In this document: piece after piece, positions 47,597 to 56,869 of the stretch
How positions within the stretch are numbered: position 1 is the stretch's first letter
Layout: each line of letters starts with the position of its first letter
Notes under the pieces: model-generated
The model's input: the letters and a program-made list of their open reading frames with translations, nothing else
The model's database searches: none
What the model was told of the DNA's origin: nothing
Translations under genes and position numbers: made by a program
Assembly: GCF_020010925.1 (NCBI RefSeq)
Contig: NZ_JAGJBZ010000001.1
Location: 3,970,485 to 4,034,484, forward strand
DNA: 64,000 nt
Origin: Streptomyces griseiscabiei
GTDB lineage: Bacteria > Actinomycetota > Actinomycetes > Streptomycetales > Streptomycetaceae
Reading direction: 5' to 3'

Positions 47597-47923
47597 GTGG
47601 CTGAGACCTATGACTTCCCCAGTGACCTCCTCGCCGGTCAGGAGGAGCTGCATCAGGTCCGGGCCGAGCTCCTGGCACTGCTGAAGCGGCTGCCCTGGTC
47701 GGTCGAGCCCCTGGACGGATTCAGTGACGACCACGGCTGGCGGAAGATCGAGCGCCCCGCCTCCCCGGGCTGGACGCCCGACGAACAGGCCGAGGTCGAG
47801 AAGCTCCGCGAGCGCGAGCGCGAACTGGCGGTCTTCGTGAGCTGCCACCGCTTCTGGGCGGAGGTCGCCACCGAGGAGAAGGTCGAGGCCCGCACCCACC
47901 TGAAGCACGTCCACGACTCCTGA
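47597..47923 (+). CDS. Conserved actinobacterial hypothetical protein
   Basis: A 108-residue cytosolic protein. It has EELHQVRAELLALLKRLPWSVEP near residues 16-38 and a charged helix (PDEQAEVEKLRERERELAVF) near 61-80. A TACCAT -10 element at 47585-47590 ends six bases before the GTG, so the message is probably leaderless. No named family is recognised. It is followed by a strong terminator at 47936 and the tRNA gene on the other strand. Confidence 0.75.
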   Translation: MAETYDFPSDLLAGQEELHQVRAELLALLKRLPWSVEPLDGFSDDHGWRKIERPASPGWTPDEQAEVEKLRERERELAVFVSCHRFWAEVATEEKVEARTHLKHVHDS

Positions 47924-47935
47924 CCCCGGACGCAC

Positions 47936-47967
47936 GAAGACCCCGGCCGTGACCGGCCGGGGTCTTC
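47936..47967. terminator. Hairpin terminator before the tRNA gene
   Basis: GAAGACCCCGGCC and GGCCGGGGTCTTC form a perfect 13-base stem. It serves the convergent hypothetical and tRNA-Val genes. Confidence 0.8.
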
Positions 47968-47979
47968 GTCACCTACGGG

Positions 47980-48051
<72 letters not shown>

Positions 48052-48233
48052 GAGTGCGCGTCGACAGCCTACATCGCGCGAGGGAGTGCCCCGCAAACCA
48101 GTAACCGGGGGTTATCCCCACCCTTGGTCCGGGAGCGGCCCGGATCCCCCTCAGGACGCGCGCTCCGTACGGTCGAAGGACACCGAAGGACAGCGCGGGA
48201 CAGCCGGGAACCAGGCCCCAGGGGGAGATCGTC

Positions 48234-49040
48234 ATGACACGCACGGCTCGGAGTACGGCACGCACGGCGCCTACGACCCGTAGGTCGCGTACGGGAGCGG
48301 TGGCCGTCGCCGGTCTCGCCGTCGCGCTCATGGCGTCCGTCGCCGCGTGCGGGGCCGACGCCGGGGAGGACCGGGATCCGGAGCACCGGAGCTTCGCGCT
48401 CGACGGCCGGACGCTGACGGTCGACTCGGACGACTCCACGCTGGAACTGGTCCCGGCGGACGTGGACGAGGTGAAGGTGACCCGGTGGTTCGAGGGGCGG
48501 GTCATGGTCGGCGGGAAGCCCCGGGTGACCTGGGAGATGAAGGACGACCGGCTGAAACTGCGGGTGAAGTGCTCCGGCGTGGTCGTCGACTGTGCGGCCA
48601 AGCACCGGATCGAGGTGCCGCGCGATGTCGCCGTCGCGGTGACCAGCGACGACGGCAGTGTGACCGCCAAGGGCTTCGCGGCGCCGCTGGAGGTGCGGTC
48701 GGCCGACGGCGCCGTGCGGGTCGCCGACTCCACCGGACCGCTGGAGGTGTACACCGACGACGGTTCCGTGCGGGCGCTCGGCATCGAGTCGCGGCGGGTG
48801 AAGGTGAACACGAAGGACGGGTCGGTCAGGCTCGAACTCGGCGTCGTACCGGATCTGGTGGAGTCCCGCAGCGACGACGGCTCGATCAGCATCGCGCTGC
48901 CGCGCGACACGTCGTACCGGGTGGAGACCGGCAGCGACGACGGTTCCGTGGAGGTGTCGGTGCCGCGTGACAAGGGCAGCTCCCATGTGGTGACCGCCCA
49001 CACCCAGGACGGCTCGGTGAAGGTGCGGAACGTGGACTGA
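48234..49040 (+). CDS. DUF4097 lipoprotein-like protein
   Basis: A 268-residue protein. The N terminus has a hydrophobic segment ending in SVAACG, a lipobox-like cysteine. The body is beta-rich, with repeated DDGSV words (SDDGSV, TDDGSV, KDGSVR, SDDGSI and TQDGSV) that form a repetitive beta-helix typical of DUF4097. It probably sits on the outer face of the membrane. The ATG follows a GGGGGAG site. Function is unknown. Confidence 0.83.
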   Translation: MTRTARSTARTAPTTRRSRTGAVAVAGLAVALMASVAACGADAGEDRDPEHRSFALDGRTLTVDSDDSTLELVPADVDEVKVTRWFEGRVMVGGKPRVTWEMKDDRLKLRVKCSGVVVDCAAKHRIEVPRDVAVAVTSDDGSVTAKGFAAPLEVRSADGAVRVADSTGPLEVYTDDGSVRALGIESRRVKVNTKDGSVRLELGVVPDLVESRSDDGSISIALPRDTSYRVETGSDDGSVEVSVPRDKGSSHVVTAHTQDGSVKVRNVD

Positions 49041-49139
49041 GGGCCGTGCGGGAAGCTCGAACCGATCGACCCGTGTTTTCGTCCTTGACCGGTGGGAGAA
49101 TGGCACCGGTCAGGGCGGATGACAGCACGGGAGAGGGAT

Positions 49140-50591
49140 GTGACGGCGACACCTGCACAGCCGGACACGCCGAGTGCGCCGAGCGCACGACACACCCACA
49201 GCCGCGCACCACGACCAGCGCCCCACCCGACCGCGGGGCGTACGCCCCGGCCCCGGCGGGTGCGCCGCTCGCCCGCCCGGGACACCGTGGCCCTGCTCGC
49301 CCTCCCCCTCCTCGCCGCCCTCGTGCTGCCCGCCGCGTTCGCCGGAGGCGGCACGCGGCGGTGGTTCGGAGGGCGGGCCGAGGGGCAGCGGGCCGAGGCA
49401 CAGGCGGCGAAGGACGCGGCGGCGGCCGCGTTCTACGAGCTGGACACCGCGCAGCGGGATCTGCGGATCTCGATAGAGACGATCACGGCGGTGGACGACA
49501 CCCCGGACGCCCGGCGCGTGGCGACCGGCTTCGAGGCGCTGGGCCGGCGGATCGACGAGGTCAGCCACCAGTACATCAACGCCGTGGACGCCCATGACCT
49601 GGACCGGGACGACCTGGAGGCGTCCGTCGCCGCCCGGGCGCGCGCCGAGCTGACGGCCGCCAAGGACGAGCTGGGACGGGTCAAGCAGGAGCTGGACCGG
49701 TTCGCGCAGAGCCTCGGGCCGCTGCTCGACAAGGCCGAGACCCAGCTGGCCCGGCTGGTCCCGGCGGTGGAGCGCGCCCGGCAGGGCCTGCTGGCCGCCT
49801 CCAACGCCCTGGACGCCGTACGGGGTTCGGGGCTGACGGCCGACGATCTCGCCGCCCGGCTCGCGGCGCTCGCGCCGGAGCTGACCAAGCTGAACCAGGG
49901 CGCGGGGCAGCACGGCGTACCGGAGACGCTGGAGCGGGCCGACCGGGTCGTGCGCGAGGCGGAGGCGGTGCGGGCGGAGGCCGAGCGGCTGCCGGAGAAG
50001 GCCGCCGAGATCGACCACCGGCTGGTGTCGCTGCGCACCCGCGCGGAGGCGCTGGGCACCCGGGCGGAGCAGGTGCCGCAGGTACTGAGCGAGCTGCGGC
50101 GGCGGTTCGTGGCGTCCTGCTGGCAGGACCTGCAGCAGGTGCCGGAGCAGGCCGCGCGGGACGTGGAGCAGGCCCAGGCCAGGCTGCGCGAGGCGCGGAC
50201 CGCGCGGGACGCCCAGCGCTGGCCGGACGCCACCGCGCTGCTGTCGACGGTCCGGGCGCTGCTGAACCACACCGACGAGGCGGTGTCGGCGGCCGGTGAC
50301 CGGCTGCGGCGGCTGAACGCGGTGCAGAAGGACCCCCAGCAGGAGATCGACCGGACCCGGTTCGCGATCCGGGACGCCCAGCGGCTGGCCATGGCCGGCC
50401 GCTCCACGCCGGAGCCGCGCCACGCCCGCCCGCTGGACGACTCCGTGGGCCGGCTGGACCGCGCGATCGCCACGCTGGAGGGCCGTCACCCCGACTACTG
50501 GCACTTCCTGACCGAGACCGACGCCGTACGGCAGAACGTGGCCCGGGTCGTGGACCAGATCCGCAAGGAGCGCGGCGCGGGCGCGACCTGA
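49140..50591 (+). CDS. Membrane-anchored coiled-coil protein of unknown function
   Basis: A 483-residue protein. A basic Arg/Pro-rich stretch is followed by one helix (TVALLALPLLAALVLPAAFAGG, about residues 50-72). A long Ala/Arg/Glu-rich coiled coil, about 80-400, makes up the rest (EGQRAEAQAAKDAAAAAFYELDTAQRDLR and further heptads). I chose GTG at 49140; an in-frame ATG at 49119 is possible. No domain is recognised. It may be a scaffold at the membrane or wall. Confidence 0.72.
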   Translation: MTATPAQPDTPSAPSARHTHSRAPRPAPHPTAGRTPRPRRVRRSPARDTVALLALPLLAALVLPAAFAGGGTRRWFGGRAEGQRAEAQAAKDAAAAAFYELDTAQRDLRISIETITAVDDTPDARRVATGFEALGRRIDEVSHQYINAVDAHDLDRDDLEASVAARARAELTAAKDELGRVKQELDRFAQSLGPLLDKAETQLARLVPAVERARQGLLAASNALDAVRGSGLTADDLAARLAALAPELTKLNQGAGQHGVPETLERADRVVREAEAVRAEAERLPEKAAEIDHRLVSLRTRAEALGTRAEQVPQVLSELRRRFVASCWQDLQQVPEQAARDVEQAQARLREARTARDAQRWPDATALLSTVRALLNHTDEAVSAAGDRLRRLNAVQKDPQQEIDRTRFAIRDAQRLAMAGRSTPEPRHARPLDDSVGRLDRAIATLEGRHPDYWHFLTETDAVRQNVARVVDQIRKERGAGAT

Positions 50592-50712
50592 GACGCGCCG
50601 GGGCGGGCCCCGGGCCGGGACCGGGAACGGGGCACTGGGTTGCCCGGCGGAGCCCCCCGGCGGATGCTGAAGGGGTACGCAGGCCTCCGCGCACACCCGA
50701 TGGGAGGCGGAC

Positions 50713-51345
50713 ATGGCCACGCACGCCACGCACACGGTGCGTCCGGGCAAGGGCCGGCACGCGGGTTCCCGCCGGCGGATCAGGATCGACGAGCATCTGC
50801 CCGTCGATCATCGCCTCAGCAGGGTCTACCGGTTCGGAGCGGGCCTGATGGGTCTGTTCCTGGTCGTCTTCGGCATCCTGGGGCTCGTCGGCGACGTCGG
50901 CTGGTTCGACACCGGCGGCGACGAGGTCGTGGGGCTGAACACCAACGGCACGCTGAGCGTCCTGTCGATCGCGGTCGGGCTGCTGCTGCTCGTCGGGATG
51001 GTGATCGGCGGGAACTTCGCCTCCACGCTGAACATGACGCTGGGCGTCCTGTTCATCCTGAGCGGCTTCGCGAACATGGCGCTGCTGGACACCGACTCCA
51101 ACTTCCTGGCGTTCCGCATCCAGAACGTCCTGTTCAGCTTTGTCGTCGGGATCCTGCTGATGACGTTCGGGATGTACGGCAGGGTCGGTACGGCGCTGCC
51201 GCACGACAACCCGTACTGGCGGGCCCGCCACCCGGAGGAGGCGGAGCGCGAGACGCGGCGCAAGGCCGTTGTGGGGATGGCGAAGCTGGAACGGGCCGAC
51301 GCCCTCCCCGAGTCCGGGACGGACGACGGGAAGGGCGCCGGCTGA
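50713..51345 (+). CDS. DUF4383 membrane protein
   Basis: A 210-residue protein. Four helices sit between about residues 40 and 150, with the DUF4383 pattern (RVYRFGAGLMGLFLVVFGILGLVG, NTNGTLSVLSIAVGLLLLVG and SGFANMALLD). A charged C-terminal tail ends the chain. The ATG has GGGAGG. It is unrelated in strand and function to its neighbours, and its role is unknown. Confidence 0.85.
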   Translation: MATHATHTVRPGKGRHAGSRRRIRIDEHLPVDHRLSRVYRFGAGLMGLFLVVFGILGLVGDVGWFDTGGDEVVGLNTNGTLSVLSIAVGLLLLVGMVIGGNFASTLNMTLGVLFILSGFANMALLDTDSNFLAFRIQNVLFSFVVGILLMTFGMYGRVGTALPHDNPYWRARHPEEAERETRRKAVVGMAKLERADALPESGTDDGKGAG

Positions 51346-51364
51346 GGCACCGTGGGCGCTGGGC

Positions 51365-52507
51365 TCAGGTGCGGTACGCGAAGTAGTTCGCCGTCGGGTA
51401 CGAGGCGATGATGCTCGCGACCGAACGGCGGTAGGTGTCCGCGTCGTGGTACGTCAGGTACGGCACACCGCTGGAGCTGCGGTAGGTCGTCATCATGGAG
51501 TGGTCCTTGTCGCCATCCTTGTTGAAGTCGACCTGCAGCACGTCGCCGACGTCCATCTGGTAGACGTTCGCCAGCGGGGTGGTGCGCTTGGCGGTCTGGG
51601 TGAACCAGGACCACTCGTTGACGCCGATCCAGGCGTCCGCGGTGCCGTTGGAGGCGTAGTACCAGGTGTCGTACTCCTCCGGCGTGACCTTGGAGATCTG
51701 CGTCCAGCCGCCCGCCAGGAGGCCCTGGCTGAGGTAGTTGGTGCAGTCGCCGCCGAGCGAGTTGTACTTGCGGTACGCCGGGTTGTAGTTCTTCCAGTAC
51801 TTCTCGGTGTACGTGGCCATGGCCCCGTAGTTGTAGGCGCCACCGGTGAGCGTCTTCGGCTTGGGGGCCGGGTTGGGCGTGGTGGCCGCCTTGGGGGCCT
51901 GGTGGATGGCCATCGTCGAGCGGCTGGGCGCCGCGTCCGCCGAGGCGGTCACGGGCTCGTTGATGCGCGGGGCGCCGCCGTCGGTGGACCGCATCGCGGT
52001 GAGCTGCCAGGTGCCGTTCGCCTGGGCGGTGAACGTGAGCACGTGGTGCGCGTCGAAGCCCGTGGAGGCGGGCTCGTCGCCGCGTATCTTCTTGTACTTG
52101 AGGCTGGTGGTCTCGGTGACCTTGACCGTGGCCTTCTTGCCCTTGACCGACGCACTGTCGACGGTGACCTTGGTGTCCGCCGAGGTGTACGCCTCACCGA
52201 GTCCGGCCAGACGGGACTTGGTGCCCTTGAGGGCGGTCAGCTTGCCGTCCTCGGCCTTCTTCTGGCCCGCGGACAGCTGGACGCCGCCGGTGGGCTTGAG
52301 CGCCTTGCGGGCGGCCTTGCTGCCGAGCAGGACGGCGGTGCGGTCGGTGAGCACGTTGTCCGCGACCCGGCCGAAGGCGTCCTTGGTGGCCTTGGTGACC
52401 TTGGGCGTCGACGCGGCGGCGTGCGCGGCGGTGACGGGCAGCAGTGCGGTTGCCAGCACGGCGGCCGTGAGGGTCGAGCCTGCGAGGCTCAACGTCCTTG
52501 ATCTCAC
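51365..52507 (-). CDS. Secreted putative amidase-domain protein (PF12671 type)
   Basis: A 380-residue protein. A signal peptide covers residues 1-32 (LSLAGSTLTAAVLATALLPVTAAHAA). The C-terminal domain (about 240-380) begins YNYGAMATYTEKYWKNYNPAYRKYNSLGGDCTNYLSQGL, the putative-amidase core with a catalytic-type Cys, and later has DHSMMTTY, supplying a His. The middle is a Lys/Thr-rich beta region. AAGGAG lies 8 bases before the GTG. It may trim stem peptides or other amides outside the cell. It sits next to deacetylase and PBP genes of the same strand. Confidence 0.83.
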   Translation of the reverse strand: MRSRTLSLAGSTLTAAVLATALLPVTAAHAAASTPKVTKATKDAFGRVADNVLTDRTAVLLGSKAARKALKPTGGVQLSAGQKKAEDGKLTALKGTKSRLAGLGEAYTSADTKVTVDSASVKGKKATVKVTETTSLKYKKIRGDEPASTGFDAHHVLTFTAQANGTWQLTAMRSTDGGAPRINEPVTASADAAPSRSTMAIHQAPKAATTPNPAPKPKTLTGGAYNYGAMATYTEKYWKNYNPAYRKYNSLGGDCTNYLSQGLLAGGWTQISKVTPEEYDTWYYASNGTADAWIGVNEWSWFTQTAKRTTPLANVYQMDVGDVLQVDFNKDGDKDHSMMTTYRSSSGVPYLTYHDADTYRRSVASIIASYPTANYFAYRT

Positions 52508-52622
52508 TGGTTTTCTCCTTGACCCCGAGTTGGTCGTACCCGGGATCGAATCTTTACATGACCTCCTCAAGCGGAGAGAGGCCGGGGGGAATAACAAGTA
52601 CGCAACATGGGTATCAACGGCG

Positions 52623-53909
52623 CTATTTCACGACGCTCGCCCAGTCGGACGGGGCCTGGGCGGGGTCGAGCCCGCGCAGGTTCGCCAGGGTCTGCGGGGA
52701 CTGGACGTCCATCCAGTCGGCGAGTTCGTCGAAGGACACGCACTTCACGTCCTTCTTCACGCACACGGTCTTGATGACCTCGTCGACGGCGTTCATGTAG
52801 ATGCCGCCGTTCCACTGCTCGAAGTGGTTGCCGATGAGCAGGGGCGCCCGGCTGCCGTAGTACACGCGGTTGAAGCCGGCCATGTAGGTGTCGATGGTCT
52901 CCTGCTGCCAGGTCGGGTACATGGCCGGATCGCCGTCGGTCTGCCCGTCGGTCTGGTTGTAGAGGAAGTTGAAGTCCATCGACAGGGCCTGGTACTCGTC
53001 GTTGTACGGGAGCATCTGGAGCGGGAAGTCCCAGATGCCGTTCTTCTTGGCGGGCCACACCTGGTAGGCGCCGGGCGAGCTGGCGTCGTAGCGGTAGCCG
53101 AAGTCCTTGACGGCCTTCAGCAGGTTCTCCTGGCCCTCCAGACAGGGGGCCCGGCCGCCCTTGACGGCGTCGACGGTGAAGGGCAGCGGATCGAGGTCGG
53201 TGTCACCGGTGTTGGTCTTCCAGTTGGCGAGGAAGTCGTTGAACTCCTTGATCTCCTGCTTCCACTCCGCGACGCTCCAGTCGCCGCCGCCCTTCTCCCC
53301 GCAGAAGTGGCCATTGAAGTGGGTGCCGATCTCGTTGCCCTCCTTCCAGGCCTCGCCCAGCTCCGCGAGCGTGGTGCGTATGTGCTCGTCGGTGGGGTAG
53401 CTGATCGCGGCGGCGCCCTTCTCGTGCTGCGGCGGGTCGTACAGGTCCCGCTTCTCCTTGGGCAGCAGATAGATGCCGGTGAGGAAGAACGTCATATGGG
53501 CGTCGTACTTCTTCGCCATCTCCCGGTAGTGGTCGAAGAGGTTGTCTTCACCGGCGAGCGCGCCGTCCCAGGAGAAGACGACGAACTGCGGCGGCTTCTG
53601 GCCCTTCTTGAGCGGTACGGCCTTCAACCGCCCCGTCTGCGGGCCGGTGTAGGAGGTCGAGCCGTCACCGATGACCTTGACCTTGCCGTCCCACTCGGGC
53701 TCCTTCTTCGTGGTCCCCCTGCCGCTGCCGCTGCCGGCCGACGACGCGGTCGGAGCCGTGTCGGCCGTGCGGTTCAGCACCAGATAGCCGCCGACCAGGG
53801 AGGCGACCACGAGGAGCGCCGCCAGGGTCAGGAACTGCGGTCGGGTGGTGCGGCGCTGCGGACGCGCCTTACGACGGCGGCCCTTGTGCGGCTTGCTGCC
53901 AGGGTTCAT
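52623..53909 (-). CDS. NodB-like polysaccharide deacetylase, membrane-anchored
   Basis: A 428-residue protein. A basic N terminus and helix near 30-48 (LTLAALLVVASLVGGYLVL) anchor it outside. The catalytic domain has FSWDGALAG (the single-Asp version of TFDDG), MTFFLTG, and GTHFNGHFC, which supplies the H-x3-H metal site. NodB enzymes remove N-acetyl groups from peptidoglycan or chitin. The second motif Asp is replaced, so activity or substrate may differ. It lies 47 bases after the PBP gene on the same strand. Confidence 0.78.
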   Translation of the reverse strand: MNPGSKPHKGRRRKARPQRRTTRPQFLTLAALLVVASLVGGYLVLNRTADTAPTASSAGSGSGRGTTKKEPEWDGKVKVIGDGSTSYTGPQTGRLKAVPLKKGQKPPQFVVFSWDGALAGEDNLFDHYREMAKKYDAHMTFFLTGIYLLPKEKRDLYDPPQHEKGAAAISYPTDEHIRTTLAELGEAWKEGNEIGTHFNGHFCGEKGGGDWSVAEWKQEIKEFNDFLANWKTNTGDTDLDPLPFTVDAVKGGRAPCLEGQENLLKAVKDFGYRYDASSPGAYQVWPAKKNGIWDFPLQMLPYNDEYQALSMDFNFLYNQTDGQTDGDPAMYPTWQQETIDTYMAGFNRVYYGSRAPLLIGNHFEQWNGGIYMNAVDEVIKTVCVKKDVKCVSFDELADWMDVQSPQTLANLRGLDPAQAPSDWASVVK

Positions 53910-53956
53910 GTACGGCTCATTCTGCGAGGGTGGCGGGTGCGGGTGCTCATCGGTGG

Positions 53957-56197
53957 TCAGCCGATACTCATCGCACTGGACCAGATGTCGTAGGGGACGC
54001 CGGCCTTGGGTTCTCCGGCGATCCCGTCGAGCGGCAGCGGCTCAAGGCTCTTGGTGAGGTCGATGCGGTAGAGGACGACGGCGGTCGACACGTCCTCGGC
54101 CGTTCCGACGTACCAGGCTGCCTTGTCGTCCTGGGTGGTGCCGCCCTTGGCGGCCACCTCGTAGGAGGCGGCGCCGGGCGAGGTCGGGTGGTCGGCGCGG
54201 TAGGCGTCGGTGAGGGCCGAGGTGACCTCGGCGGCCACGTCGGCGCCGACCGCGCGCTGGGGCCTGGGGGTGTTCAGGGCGACCTTGGAGCCGTTGTGGG
54301 TCATCTTCCGCACGGAGTACGGCTCGGTGTGTCTGCCCGCGGCGGCGAAGGTGCTGTAGCCGCTGGCCATGCGGATCGCGCTGGGTGTGGCGCTGCCCCC
54401 GGAGAGCGCGGGCACCTGCGCCCCGAGGCTGGAGGAGAGCAGTCCGGCCGCTTCGGCGGTGTCGCGCACCTTGTCCAGGCCGGTGTCCATGCCGAGCTGC
54501 ATGAAGGGGCTGTTCACCGATCCGGCGAGCGCGTCGTGCAGGGTGATCGGCCCCCAGGACTTCCCGTCGTCGTTGCGGGTGAGGACCCGGTCGCCGTCCC
54601 GGTCCCAGTACGGCCCCTCGGGGGTGGTCAGCACGACGCCGTTGTTCCCGTCGTAGATCGTCTGCGGGGTGACAGGTGTAGCCTCGCCGCCGCGCTCCTT
54701 GACGACACCGTGTTCCAGACCCGCCGCGTAGACGAACGGCAGGAAGGCCGAGCCGGACGGGACGGTGGTCGCGTTCGACTCGTTGTAGCCCTGTCTGCGA
54801 TGGTCGGGTCCGCCGTAGACGGCGAGGATCCGCCCCTCCGCGTCGACCGAGGAGGCGCCGATGTGGGCGGTCCGCGCCTTCTTCGGGCTGTCCTCGCGCA
54901 CGTCCTTGCGCGCCTTGGTCACGGCGTCGGTCAGCTCGTTCTGCCGGTCCTTGTCGAAGGTCGTGTAGATCTGGTAGCCGCCCCGGTCGAACTCCTGGGC
55001 CGTGAGGTTCGATGCCTTCTGCGCGTACTTCGAGGCCAGCTCCACCAGGTAGTCGGTCTGCTTGCCGGTGTCGTACTGGCTGGACTGTTCGATCGGGTCG
55101 GGGAACTTGGTGTACTTGGCGCGCTCGGCCTCGGACAGCTTCCCGATGTCGACCATCCGGTCCAGGATCCACTCCCAGCGCTCGACCGCCCGCTCGTGGT
55201 TGGCCTTGCTCAGGGTGGGGTCGTAGAGGCCCGCGCCCTTGAGGAGGGAGGCGAGGACCGCGGCCTCGCTGACGTTCAGCTCGCTGACGTCCTTGCCGTA
55301 GTACGCCTGGGCGGCCCGCTGGATGCCGTAGGTGCCGCGGCCGAACCAGCTGGTGTTGAGGTAGCCCTCCAGGATCTCGTCCTTGCTCATCTGGTTGTCG
55401 AGCTTGAGGGCGATCATCGCCTCGTCGAACTTGCGGCCGAGCGAGCGGTCCTGGGTCAGATAGACGTTCTTGACGTACTGCTGGGTGATCGTCGAGCCGC
55501 CCTGGGTGTCGCCCTCGCCCACGGTCCGCACCAGGGCGCGGGTGATGCCGCTGACGGAGATGCCGGGGTCGGAGTAGAAGCTCGCGTTCTCCGCCGCGAG
55601 GACCGCCCAGCGCACGTCCTCGGGGACGTCCTTCAGCGGCATCGCCTGGCGGCGCACCCAGCCGGTGCGGGCCATGGGGGTGCCGTCGGACCAGAAGTAC
55701 ACATTGTCCTGCTGGGTGGCGAAGGTGTTGAGGTCGGCCGGTATGTCCGTGGCGGCGTAGGCGACGGTCAGGAACATGCCGCTGAACCCCACGACCAGCC
55801 CCGTGGCCCCCAGCGACTGCCGCCAGGACGGCACCCAGCGCCGCCAGTCGGCACGGCCGGGGCGCGGGTACTCCGGGCGTATTCGCCGGGCGAACGGGGC
55901 GAAGGGGGCGAGCCGCGAGGCGGCGACGGCGGTGAATCTGGCCAGAACAGACGGCCTGGGCGCCTTGCGTCTGCCCCTCTTTCCCGGTTTCGCCGGTTCC
56001 TGCGGAAGGTCGAACGCGCCGGGCTCGGGCAGCCGCAGCTGCATGGTCTCGTCCGGCGGGGCGGGGGGAAGCTTCAGCTGCATCGTGAGGTCGGACTCCC
56101 GCACCTCCTCGCCGCGCCCCTGTGCCGGGGCACGCCGACGGCGCGCACGGCCCTCGCCCTCACCCTCGGAGCCGTTCATGTTCTCCGGGTCAGTCAC
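53957..56197 (-). CDS. Class A penicillin-binding protein with degenerate transpeptidase motifs
   Basis: A 746-residue protein. After a basic N terminus and one helix (GLVVGFSGMFLTVAYAA) comes a GT51 domain with VLAAENASFYSDPGIS, GGSTITQQYVKN and YLNTSWFGRGTYGIQ, all intact, so it can polymerise glycan. The transpeptidase part departs from the family: the SxxK box reads SAFLPF (no Lys) and the KTG box reads KGGTT, while SVNSPF (SxN) remains. Cross-linking activity is therefore doubtful. Starts at 56197 (GTG), 56179 and 56212 are all possible. Confidence 0.85.
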   Translation of the reverse strand: MTDPENMNGSEGEGEGRARRRRAPAQGRGEEVRESDLTMQLKLPPAPPDETMQLRLPEPGAFDLPQEPAKPGKRGRRKAPRPSVLARFTAVAASRLAPFAPFARRIRPEYPRPGRADWRRWVPSWRQSLGATGLVVGFSGMFLTVAYAATDIPADLNTFATQQDNVYFWSDGTPMARTGWVRRQAMPLKDVPEDVRWAVLAAENASFYSDPGISVSGITRALVRTVGEGDTQGGSTITQQYVKNVYLTQDRSLGRKFDEAMIALKLDNQMSKDEILEGYLNTSWFGRGTYGIQRAAQAYYGKDVSELNVSEAAVLASLLKGAGLYDPTLSKANHERAVERWEWILDRMVDIGKLSEAERAKYTKFPDPIEQSSQYDTGKQTDYLVELASKYAQKASNLTAQEFDRGGYQIYTTFDKDRQNELTDAVTKARKDVREDSPKKARTAHIGASSVDAEGRILAVYGGPDHRRQGYNESNATTVPSGSAFLPFVYAAGLEHGVVKERGGEATPVTPQTIYDGNNGVVLTTPEGPYWDRDGDRVLTRNDDGKSWGPITLHDALAGSVNSPFMQLGMDTGLDKVRDTAEAAGLLSSSLGAQVPALSGGSATPSAIRMASGYSTFAAAGRHTEPYSVRKMTHNGSKVALNTPRPQRAVGADVAAEVTSALTDAYRADHPTSPGAASYEVAAKGGTTQDDKAAWYVGTAEDVSTAVVLYRIDLTKSLEPLPLDGIAGEPKAGVPYDIWSSAMSIG

Positions 56198-56559
56198 GGC
56201 GGACCCCCGCATCGGGGCGGCACCGGCGATGCGCGGCAATCTTGTGGCCCCGCGCGGCAACCATCCGCCCGCGCACGGCGACTGTACGACCGGGAGACGT
56301 GACTCCCGATCGGCAAAGGACAGCGGTCATGACTGTCCCCCCTCCCCACTTGGCATCGCCCGTGTGGACGGTCACAGCCGCCACACCCGCGGCCGTGAGC
56401 CCCCTGTTCCCCCGGCCTTTCGGCCTCCACACAGCGACCACAAATTATCAGTCACTTTCACAACTGCTTCAGTCAGTAGCGTGAAAATTTGGCCAGTGTG
56501 ATCGACCCCCCAAAATCAAGCACCCTTGCCCCCTCCCCGACGGCGGCTAGCCTGGGCCC
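56198..56559. promoter_or_regulatory. Divergent control region between the PBP and zinc-ribbon genes
   Basis: No gene is apparent in this 362-base stretch. An AT-rich tract lies near 56445-56520. A TTGCCC/TAGCCT promoter with 16-base spacing (56526-56553) points at the leaderless zinc-ribbon gene. Confidence 0.5.
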
Positions 56560-56781
56560 ATGCCTCGCTACGAATACCGCTGCCGGACCTGCGGCGACAC
56601 CTTCGAACTGAGCCGCCCGATGGCAGAGTCGTCCGCCCCCGCGGACTGCCCCGAGGGCCACTCCGACACGGTCAAACTTCTGTCGACGGTCGCCGTCGGA
56701 GGATCGGCCGTCGCGTCCGCACCCGCGCCCCGGGCGGGCGGCGGCGGGGGTGGATGCTGCGGTGGCGGATGCTGCGGTTGA
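56560..56781 (+). CDS. FmdB-like zinc-ribbon protein
   Basis: A 73-residue protein. The ribbon is YEYRCRTCGDTFEL with a later DCPEGHSDTV that supplies the second Cys pair partly (C...C/H). A Gly-rich, Cys-rich tail (GGGGCCGGGCCG) follows. A -10 element TAGCCT ends six bases before the ATG, so the message is probably leaderless. It may bind zinc and nucleic acid or act as a small regulator. It is followed by the DedA gene with a similar promoter. Confidence 0.85.
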   Translation: MPRYEYRCRTCGDTFELSRPMAESSAPADCPEGHSDTVKLLSTVAVGGSAVASAPAPRAGGGGGGCCGGGCCG

Positions 56782-56869
56782 TCAACACACTCCGAACAAC
56801 GGCCACCGGCCCGCGATCGTTCACCGTCGCCTCAGGCTCCCTTCAGCTTCGCTCGCCTAGCGTGCACCC

